Positions 55,169 to 64,000 of a stretch of 64,000 nt of DNA are shown here, in pieces. The notes beneath the pieces are model-generated. The model ran no database searches, was not told where the DNA came from, and saw only the letters and a list, made by a program, of their open reading frames with translations. This DNA comes from Terebella lapidaria (taxonomy: Eukaryota; Annelida; Polychaeta; Terebellida; Terebellidae): NCBI GenBank assembly GCA_949152475.1, contig OX424560.1:40741719-40805718 (forward strand), in the 5' to 3' direction. A program made the translations under genes and the position numbers. Numbering within the stretch: the stretch's first letter is position 1; each line of letters starts with the position of its first letter.

Positions 55169-58100
55169 TTAAAGAGAGAAATCAAGTTTGGTATGGAATT
55201 CCTGGAAACAAGGAACAGGACACATGGCTTGCCACAGTCTCTGCACCAGTAGGTGGTTTCCGACTGCTTCCCGTTCTGTGCTGATGGACCGAGACCCTGG
55301 CGACGGCTCTTGCCTTGCAAACGAAACACTCCATCTGTGGCCTTGCCTTCTTGGCTGTCGGTGGGATGAATTCCAGGGACATGTGTCGTCTTGCACAGAA
55401 TATAATCAAAATATAATTTATTCCTGCTGTAAAACTATGACAGTCATACAGAAAAATATTGAAACGGACATATAACAGATTATCAGTAGCCATATTATAA
55501 TGTCTAACATTGAGTACCATTGATCAATCAATGATGTACTAGTATTGGCAACAGTAACATTTATTTGGAAATTTAGGGTCCAACTTTCAAGTACATATAC
55601 AAAAATCTGCCTACCACTGAGTTCGGCTGTCTCTGTGGCATCAGCAGCTGCCTGATCAGCCTGGTTCTCCTGGTCTTCCTGGACACCAGCAGAATCAACC
55701 CAGTCCTGAGCCAGAACCTTGAAAAACTTCTCCAAGTCCCACCGCTGACGTCCCCGTGCCTCCTGGTGCTTGTTGTGGATGATGGAGGCATTCACAGCAG
55801 CCACTGTCAGCAGCTGGGAGAACAATTTCTACCACCACTTGATGGTTTTTCGCTGGAAGGGCATATAAGCCTGTAGATAAAAAAATGGAAGAGCTTAGGT
55901 ATTATTTCTATGAATATATAGCAGAAAAACATTCAAATAATAGTTACAGAACTCCTTTATTTCGACAAATTATAGTCGGCAACAACAATCGTGGTGAAAA
56001 TTTGCAAATAAATAGTATATCTTCTGTGATATCAAGTACATGTACACTACCTGGTCAGACCTGTCAACTCCAGCCATGTGTTTAGTGTAGTCGGCGACAG
56101 CTGCTGGTTTCTGTTTCACTTGTGCTCGCGACTGCATTGCAACGTCTCCGCACCATGGATCGTGCTCAAGATGGCCACGTCCCACTTGTCCCTCCACCTC
56201 ACGACCAGCATTTTCCCTTTACGTTTGAAGATAACTTGCGCTTTCTTGAGTTTCTCCTTCATCAGAGTGGCTGGGAGTCCTCGGCGGTTGGAGCGTACTA
56301 CACCGACTGACATGGTCCCTGCATCGTGGAGTTAGATCTTGATTCCCCATTTGTGTGGCTTGTTTGGGATGTACTGTTTGAAGCCAATCTGACCACGACA
56401 AGGACAAATGCACTCATCAATCGCAATCTTCTGTTCTGGCCTGTACACGGATTGGAATCCTTGTGTGAAGGTATCCAGAACAGGGCGCACCTTGAACAGT
56501 TTGTCCGTTTGGTCGTCAAGAGAATTGTCATTGAGATGGAGGAAGGAGAAGATGGCGAGGAACCGATCCCTGGTCATCAGGTGCATGGCGAGGGTGGTAT
56601 GCATGACAGGGTGTTTTGACCAGTAGTCCTTCAGTCCCGGTTTCCTGACGAGGCACATGTGGAAGATGATTCCAAAGAACTTGCGCAGTTCTCGCAATGT
56701 GCAGGGTCGCCACAGAGTAAAGATGCTCTTCCGTCATGTCGGCCCAGCCCCCCTCGCACGCAGGATGTTCGAAGCAGCATAACTGGAAAAAAACTTGCAG
56801 TCATAAGAAAAAACAAAGTAGGATGTAGCACATGTATGGCTCAGGTTACAAAAATACCAGCGATGTAAACAAGACCAGAATAAATTTATATATATTTATA
56901 ATCCTCGTAACTGTCAGCTTCCAGCATAGCATCTACCTGTTGGTCTCGTGCTTTATTTTCTTCAACAGCTGTTTGGTGAAAAAGAGGCTGAAGACATCTA
57001 GTGGAGAGGCGTCCTCCTGGATCTGAGCCTGGACACCCGACACTTCAGTGAATGGCATCAGGTCTGGCTGGCAGTGGGTGCCCATCCAAGTTGGAGGTCC
57101 AACCAGCTGTCGCGTCGGAATCCAATGGAGAATCAGCACCATCAGCAGTGTCCTATACATGAATCAATGAAAACATACATTTGTATAAATGACATCTAGG
57201 AAAAACTTTCCAGTTCCAAATCATAATGTCTGCAGCATAAAGAAACTATGTATCAAATACAGGTAGGAAACATGCAGTTTTCCAATACATTATGAGTCCA
57301 CAGTTTTTTTAATATTTTTTCACACTTCTTTTTCTTCACGTTGATTTGCAGACTGTACAATATATCATTGTAATGAACTGAAATGTTGGGATGTAAAGAA
57401 TTACAAATATATAATATCACATGATACTGGACAGTGGCCAGTAATTCATCTATCTCACAACGACTCACTTCCGATTCACTTGAGTTTCTGTCATCATTTC
57501 CAACATGAACACTCTCATCTTCATTCAATGGTGAATCACCTGAAAAGAGAAAAATTCAGTCACCCTGTATTCACACTCAGAATTATAATTTGCAAAAAAA
57601 TCACAAGAATAAAATTATTAGCACTGAATTTGTCAAAAAGTACTATATAAAGTATAATTTTAGGTTGACAATTTATTTTGTAGCCCCAAAAATAAAGACA
57701 TACACACTAGATCGGGGGCCATTGAACATACTCAAAACAAAAAAATCTCGCAATAATCAGAACATAAATGATCTATCTAGATCCAGTATTATGATAATAG
57801 ATATATTTACTAGTGAATTATACACCTTTACACCTTTTACTACATTATTATTTCTGACTATAATCAAATATTTACTTCATGTTTTCAGGTGTTAGCATCC
57901 TGCATAGCAACCTACACCAGTTCAAATACCACTGAAATTGCATGCATATCGATTATCCAAATCCCAAATCCCGGCATGTTGTCTATGCCCCATCATTTTG
58001 GCTTTTGTACAATACTATTCTTGTTGTGATAAATCTACAATCTACAGCTTTTAGCTCCTTACCAAATGTATCCCTGTATCAAATATCTAAGCAGTGATAT

Positions 58101-58351
58101 ATTTCCGTGTATGTCACGCACACGCAAGGCCTGTCTTAATGTGCACAAAGATAATACCTCTTGCCAGCTCACAAGGACGACAGGCGAATATTTACATTGC
58201 CAACCCACCATATTATCACCCAAATTTTACCTGCACTCAACCAGTCGTCATCGCTGCTGGATCCGTCTTTGATGTCACTGCCGTCTTCTCGAACAAGCTC
58301 TACTGCCTCATTCGAAGAATACGGGGTGCGATAGCGCGACGATTCAGCCAT
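55169..58351 (-). pseudogene. piggyBac-type transposase pseudogene, about six exons
   Basis: Exons on the minus strand, with splice sites read from sequence: 58351-58231 (ATG; acidic, SSSDDDWLSA), 57539-57428 (SESEVSRCEIDELLATV), about 57143-56937 (SPLDVFSLFFTKQLLKKIK, HETN), 56782-56051, 55870-55615 and 55389-55169. The fourth holds the DDE core: W-RPCTLRELRKFFGI, KPGLKDYWSKHP, IAIDE with the first catalytic Asp, KPHKWGIK, GVVRSNRRGLP and AGVDRSDQ with the third Asp. The last holds a Cys-rich finger (CFVCK ... YWCRDCGKP ... CPVPCFQEFH). It is broken. There is a TGA just before the core and a TAG after TIKWW. There are frameshifts near 57040-57050 and two inside the Cys finger. The usual stretch between KWGIK and GTVR/GVVR (about 90-100 residues, including the second catalytic Asp) is missing. 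It cannot encode an active transposase. Residue roles are from established piggyBac knowledge. Confidence 0.88.
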
Positions 58352-58655
58352 GTGGTCAAGAAAAACAACAACGCCAAATTCGATCTCACATGGGCTGAAT
58401 GGTGGTTGAAAATGCAGTGCCGGACTGAATTTTCAAAGATTTCAGAACGAAATTTCAAACACAACTTTTGTAGCCATATATAATAAATTCTTAGATAAAA
58501 ATTTTATTGCAAATTTTAACTCCGCATCTGCACAGAATACAGACATGGTCAAAAGTATTCAACTCAACTATCCAACGTCAAAACGTCAAACCTGTATATA
58601 TACGGGTGTCGGGCTGATTGAGTTATTGTCCGGAAACTAAAAAGTGCGAAAAAAA
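58352..58655. other. 5' flank of the piggyBac pseudogene
   Basis: AT-rich. No TIR or TTAA target pair could be recognised. A TATATATA-containing stretch near 58590 is non-specific. Confidence 0.35.
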
Positions 58656-60168
58656 TTAGCCCAAAGGCTAAGATAGGTTACCGGACAATTTTGGTTTGGC
58701 CATGGCAGCATTGGCAGGTAACAGACCTTGAGATTTACCAATCAGGGTTCGCAGTGTAAACATATGACCTTGGGATTTACCAATCAAGGTCATCCGTATG
58801 AACTTCGATGTAACCATTACATGTATGTGTGCGGCATTTGATATTCTATATGTTGGGTGGAATCGTTTAGGCCGCTCAGGTCAATTTACACATTCCAAGT
58901 CAGACATTTGGCACTCAAGGTCATCTGACGTCAAGTTCAAGGTCATCATTAGTTGTGCCATATATGTCTTCCTGTTCATAACATGAGCTCTCTGTGCAAG
59001 CATTCCATCTACAGAGGCAAATCTGGGCATTTTTGACCCCAAAATGGCTGTTTTGACCTTTCAAGGTCATCGAAGGTCAGATTCAAGGTCACCACACAAG
59101 TCGCCATATATGACTTCCTATTTGAAAGTGCCAATTTCTAAGCTCTATCTTCAAGCGTTCTATGAGTACAGTCCGGACAGCTCCCATTATGAAGGAAAAA
59201 AGTGCCGAAAATTTTCTAAGTCAAAAATTTTTTTCAAAGGGTGAAATTTTTTTTTTGCCTATAAATGGCCCAAAATGGATAGTAATGTGATTTGGGGCGA
59301 AAAATTTTTTTTTCGCCGACTCGTCCAAAATTCAAAATGGCCGCCACAAGGAGATCGGCGATTCAAGGGCAACAAAACTTATACACGTCACAGAGGTATA
59401 TAAGAGGAATCTTTTTAAGCAAAAATCTCAAAACTGATCAGACACTTTTTGAGAAAATACAGACCAGGTGCAAATTTGAGCGTTTTTCGACCCCAAAATG
59501 GCTGTTTCGACCTTTCAAGGTCATCGAAGGTCAAATTCAAGGTCACCACATAAGTCGCCATATATGACTTCCCATTTGAAAGTGCCAATTTCTAAGCTCT
59601 ATCTTCAAGTGTTCTATGAGTACAGTCCGGACAGCTCCCATTATGAAGGAAAAAAGTGCCGAAAATTTTTTAAGTCCAAAATTTTTTTGAAAGGGCGAAA
59701 AATTTTTTTTGCCCTAGAAATGGCCCAAAATGGATAGTAATGCGATTTGGGGCGAAAAAGTTTTTTTTGCCGACCGGCCAAAAATTCAAAATGGCCGCCA
59801 CACGGAAACCGGCGAATTTAGGGCAACCAAACTTATACATATCACAGAGGTATATGAGGGGAATCTTTTGAAACCAAAAACTCAAAACTGATCAGACAGT
59901 TTTTGAGAAAATGGCTGTCAAAGTCCATAATTGAGCGTTTTTCAACAAAAACGGCCACCATTTTGAAAAAAATGCGAAAATCAAAAAACAAAAAAATACC
60001 TCCTTCTCAAAGTATTTTTAGGCATTTTTGTGCAAAATTTCAGAAAGATTTGATCGTTAACTTTAAAGATAAAAATGTTAACGCCGGACGGACGGCCGGA
60101 CGGACGGACGGACAACGGACGCAACGCCATGCCAATAGGTTATCGGACCAAAGGTCCGGTAACCTAAA
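58656..60168 (+). mobile_element. family A element, ~1.5 kb
   Basis: It starts with hairpin TTAGCCCAAAGGCTAA and AGGTTACCGGAC (58656-58687) and ends with a GGACGGACGG tract and the hairpin at 60138-60164 (arms GGTTATCGGACC / GGTCCGGTAACC around AAA). Inside, a ~455-bp block (CCAAAATGGCTGTTT, TTTCAAGGTCATCGAAGGTC, GTCCGGACAGCTCCCATTAT) is duplicated at 59040-59290 and 59490-59740. It is non-coding. Confidence 0.75.
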
Positions 60169-60178
60169 AAATTTTTTT

Positions 60179-62058
60179 TTTGCCGACCCGTCGAAAATTC
60201 AAAATGGCCGCCACAGGCAGACCGGCGAGTCAAGGGCAACAAAACTCATACACATCATAAAGGTACATGAGGGGAATGTTTTAAAACAAAAATCTCAAAA
60301 CTGATCAGACAGTTTATTTAAACAGTTTAGACAGTTTAGGTCAAAGGTCAAATTCAAGGTCAGCATATATCATTTCCTATATGTTCACAATTGATTCCTA
60401 AGCTGTAAAGTCGATAATAAGCGAGATATTAGCCATTTTGTCATGTGACCTTGAAAATGAGGTCAAAGGTCAAATTCAAGGTCATGAGAATTTTCAGCAT
60501 ATATCAATTCCTATATGTTCACAATTGATTCCTAAGCTGTAAAGTCGCTAATAAGCAAGATATTGGCCGTTTTGTCCTGTGACCTTGAAAATGAGGTCAA
60601 AGATCAAATTCAAGGTCACGAGAATTTTCAGCATATATCATTTCCTATATGTTCACAATCGATTCCTAAGCTGTAAAGTCACTAATAAGCAAGATATTGG
60701 CCATTTTGTCCTGTGACCTTGAAAATGAGGTCAAAGCTCAAATTCAAAGCCACGAGAATATTCAGCATATATCATTTCCTATATGTTCACAATTGATTCC
60801 TAAGCTGTAAAGTCGATAATAAGCGAGATATTAGCAATTTTGTCCTGCGACCTTGGAAATGAGGTCAAAGGTCAAATTCAAGGTCACGAAAATATTCAGC
60901 ATATATCATTTCCTATATGTTCACAATTGATTCCTAAACTGTAAAGTCGATAATAAGCGAGATATTAGCCATTTTGTCATGTGACCTTGAAAATGAGGTC
61001 AAAGGTCAAATTCAAGGTCACAAGAATATTCAGCATATATCATTTCCTATATGTTCACAATTGCTTCCTAAGCTGTAAAGTCGATAATAAGCGAGATATT
61101 AGCCATTTTGTCCTGTGACCTTGAAAATGAAGTCAAAAGTCAAATTCAAGGTCACGAGAATATTCAGCATATATCATTTCCTATATGTCCACAATTCATT
61201 CCTAGTCTCTAATTTCAATATTAAGTGAGATATTAGGCTTAATGTGTGCCATTATAAAGCATAGGAAAATTTAACATGGGAAAGTCACATTTGGGCCGAG
61301 TTTGGGCCCAAAATGGCCCACTTCAAGCGATTCAAGCGCAACGAAATTTATACATGTCACAGGGGTACATATGAGGAGTGTCTTTCATCAGTAAGAAAAA
61401 AAAGTTACTGAACAGATTTTGAGAAAACGACCGTTGAAGACCAAAATTGGCCATTTTTCGACGAAAACGGCCGCTCTGACCTTGAAACCAAGGTCAGAGG
61501 TCAAATTCAAGGTCACGACAATATTCAGCATATATCAACATATTTCCTATATGTCCACAATTGATTCCTAGTCTCTAATCTCAATATTAAGTGAGATATT
61601 AGGCTTTAATGTGTCCCATTATAAAGCATAGGAGAATTTAACATGGGGAACCCGTTTGGGCCGAGTTTGGGCCCAAAGTGGCCTACTTCGAGCGATTCAA
61701 GCGCAACGAAATTTATACATGTCACAGGGGTACATATGAGGAGTGTTATGCATCAATAAAAAAGAAAGTTACTGAACAGATTTTGAGAAAATGGCCGCCA
61801 AAGTCCAAAATCAGGCATTTTTTGTCGAAAACGGTCGCCATTTTGAAAAAAATGCGAAAATCAAAAAACTAAAAAATACCTCCCTCTCGAAATATTTTTA
61901 GGCATTTTTGTGCAAAATTTCAGAAAAATTCAATCGTAAACTTTAAAGATAAAATTGTTGACGGACGACGACGACGGACGACGGACGACAGACGACGACG
62001 ACGACGCCGGACGCATCGCCATGCCAATAGGTTACGGACCAAAGGTCCGGTAACCTAA
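60179..62058 (+). mobile_element. family A element(s), 5'-incomplete, with AGGTCA array
   Basis: It contains the 134-bp array (60340-61250), then two copies of the block starting ATTATAAAGCATAGGA(A/G)AATTTA (61252 and 61619), and ends in a GACGACGG tract plus a shortened terminal hairpin at 62030-62055. The two internal ATTAGGCTTAATGTG-type sequences serve as unoccupied references for the TA-transposon insertion at 6514. Confidence 0.7.
60340..61250. repeat. 134-bp AGGTCA minisatellite, about seven copies
   Basis: ACAATTGATTCCTAAGCTG recurs at about 60387, 60521, 60655 and onward at ~134-bp steps. Each unit has GTGACCTTGAAAATGAGGTC, AAAGGTCAAATTCAAGGTCA and ATATTCAGCATATATCATTT. TCAAGGTCA is the classic extended half-site bound by ERR/SF-1-type nuclear receptors. 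Confidence 0.92.
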
Positions 62059-63300
62059 CAATGAAACTTATATACATCATAAAGGTACATGAGGAATGTT
62101 TTGAAACAAAAATCTCAAAACTGATCAGACAGTTTTTGAGAAAATGGCCTCCAAAGTCTAAAATTGGCAATTTTTCGTCAAAAATGGTCGCCAAATAGGC
62201 AAAAACGATTCAATCAGAAAAATTTAAAAAACGTCTGTAGATACTGGCCCAAGGTATGTTCTGACAAATTTATGGGGAAATTCATCATGTCAAAAAAAAG
62301 TTACAGACCCGGACGGACGACGAACGGACGACGGACGAAATACCATGACAATAGCTTATCGGCCCAAAGGGCTGGTAAGCTAAAATAAAACATAGGCCCA
62401 AGGGACCTGTAGCTTACCCGCTAGCCGATAGGTGATGGATTGATGGTCTGGTAACTTTAAGGTTACAAGTATATTGAGCATTTTCCTTCATATCCCCAAT
62501 TGATTTGTGAGCTATAAAGTTGACAACAAGTGAGATATGCACCATTTCGTGCTCTGACCTTGAAAATGAGATCAAAGATCATATCGAAAGTCACAAGAAT
62601 ATTCAGTATATATTATTTCTTATATGTCCACAATTGATTCCCAAGCTGACAAGTACATATTAAGCGAGATATTAGCCATTTCGTGCTCTGGCGTTGAAAA
62701 TGAAATTAAAGGTCAAACTCAAGGTAATCAGAATATTCAGCATATATCATTTCCTATATGTTTACAATTTTTTAGCCATTTTGTGCTGTGACCTGGAAAA
62801 TTAAGTCGAAGGTCAAATTCAAGGTTACAAGAATAATCGGCATATATAAAGGTTACAAGAATAATCGGCATATATAATTTCCTATATGTGCACAATTAAT
62901 TAAAATTGTCTAATCCCAATATTAAGTGAGAAATTAGGAGAAATTCGTCCCCATTGTAAAGCACAGGTTAATTCAACATGCGAAAGTCCTACCTGGGACC
63001 GGTCGAAAAAATCAAAATGGGTGCCACACGCAAAGGCAACGAAACTTATACACAGCACAGAGGTATATCAGGGGAATCTTTTGAAACAAAAATCTCGAAT
63101 CTGATCGAAAATTTCTTGAGAAAATTTTGTGAACTACAGCAATATTCATTAAACAGATTTTTCCCAGCAATTGACAACGCCGGCGCCGATGCCGACATCG
63201 ATGCCGACACCGACACCAACTGACAGACGCCGGACGCAACCTGACGACAATAGCTTATCGTAAAAATTAGCACAAAAGCTAAGACAGGTTACCAACAAGT
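62059..63300 (+). repeat. family A variants (AGCTTACC type), truncated copies
   Basis: A copy ends at 62353-62381 with a variant hairpin (AGCTTATCGGCCC / GGGCTGGTAAGCT). Another AGGTCA block (62440-62940) is more diverged. A further copy ends near 63260 (GACAATAGCTTATCG) and is joined directly to a new start (TTAGCACAAAAGCTAAGACA, 63268). Confidence 0.65.
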
Positions 63301-63793
63301 TTGGTTTGGCCATGGCAGCATTGGCAGGTAACAGACCTTGAGATTTACCAATCAACGTTCGCAGTGTGAACAAATGACCTTGGGATTTACCAATCAAGGT
63401 CATCCGTGTGAACTTCGATGTCACCTTTACATGTATGTGTGCGGCACTTGATTCTATATGTTCATAATACAAAGATATATTTGGGTGGAATCGTTTAGGC
63501 CGCTCAGTTCAACATACACATTACGAGTCAGACATTTGGCACTCAAGGTCATCTGACGTCAAGTTCAAGGTCATCATTAGTTGTGCCATATATGTCTTGC
63601 TATATGTTCATAAAAACATGAGCTCTATCTGCAAGCATTTCATATATAGAGGCAAATCTGGGCATTTTTTTAACCCCAAAATGGCTGTTTTGACCTTTCA
63701 AGGTCATCGATATCAAATTCAAGGTCACCACACAAATCGCCATATATGACTTCCCATTTGAAAGTGCCAATATAGAAGCTCTATCTTCAAGCG
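63268..63793 (+). repeat. 5' part of another family A element
   Basis: It follows 58656-59150 closely: GTTTGGTTTGGCCATGGCAG, ACCTTGAGATTTACCAATCA, AGTTCAAGGTCATCATTAGT. It is interrupted at about 63794 by the palindrome. Confidence 0.75.
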
Positions 63794-63978
63794 TAGTATA
63801 ATGACAAAACTAGGTGAGTGTGTTTTCCAGCACGTGGGAAAGATCAAGTTTGAACTGGCGGAAGAATACACGAGAGCACAAGACCGAAGGTCGAGTGCTT
63901 TCTGATGTTCTTCCGCCAGTTCAAACGAGATCTTTTCCGCGTGCTGGAAAACACACGAAACAGGTTTTGTTTTTATCA
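63794..63978. mobile_element. foldback-type palindromic element
   Basis: The left arm (63818-63866) runs GTGTGTTTTCCAGCACG, AAGTTTGAACTGGCGGAAGA. Its reverse complement occupies 63908-63956 with few mismatches. The centre has a nested hairpin (GAGAGCAC, GACC/GGTC, GTGCTTTC). Symmetry extends outward imperfectly to about 63794 and 63978. It interrupts a family A copy, so it is a mobile palindrome or MITE. No coding capacity. Confidence 0.85.
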
Positions 63979-64000
63979 CATGCTATGAATTTATGATTCT

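Overview
The window looks like repeat-dominated intergenic or heterochromatin-like DNA from an animal, most likely a marine invertebrate. This is inferred from spliced piggyBac-type coding blocks, tRNA-related SINE-like pieces, long minisatellites, and two giant Helentron (Helitron2) open reading frames that carry OTU and APE-like endonuclease domains. Nothing in it is bacterial. I cannot name the species and see no convincing complete single-copy host gene.

Layout. 1-5500: a 22-bp tandem repeat, then three minisatellites (about 121 bp, about 131 bp with a ~424-bp higher-order unit, and 168 bp). 5528-10235: a hairpin-ended 'family A' repeat rich in AGGTCA half-sites. It is split by a 3.29-kb DNA transposon (6514-9803) with ~34-bp terminal inverted repeats and a TA target duplication. 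That transposon carries a CRE-like promoter, a non-coding first exon and exon-like blocks of a DUF4806-like gene rather than a recognisable transposase. 12836-17295: 'family B' hairpin-ended elements, also full of AGGTCA and TGACGTCA motifs, with an internal 328-bp tandem array and a tRNA-like piece. 17300-23580: mostly unassigned, with a few exon-like segments.

23950-33700: Helentron 1 on the + strand (2270 codons, intact). 34460-42280: a tandem array of ~1.8-kb family B units plus diverged relatives and two tRNA-like SINE heads. 43380-52640: Helentron 2 on the - strand (2416 codons, intact). The two Helentrons converge, so their long 3' regions face each other across the array. They differ clearly in protein sequence, so they are separate lineages rather than a duplication. 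Both begin with long arrays of 23-residue repeats of STPR type and share conserved non-coding blocks 5' and 3' of the gene.

55169-58351 (- strand): a multi-exon piggyBac transposase pseudogene with stops, frameshifts and loss of the block that carries the second catalytic aspartate. 58656-63300: further family A repeats, including a 134-bp AGGTCA minisatellite array. 63794-63978: a long palindrome of foldback type.

The genes act as separate selfish elements. The two Helentrons appear able to code for complete rolling-circle machinery (Rep, helicase, endonuclease). The piggyBac copy is dead. The TA transposon appears non-autonomous and gene-carrying. Families A and B are non-coding and densely seeded with nuclear-receptor-like half-sites.
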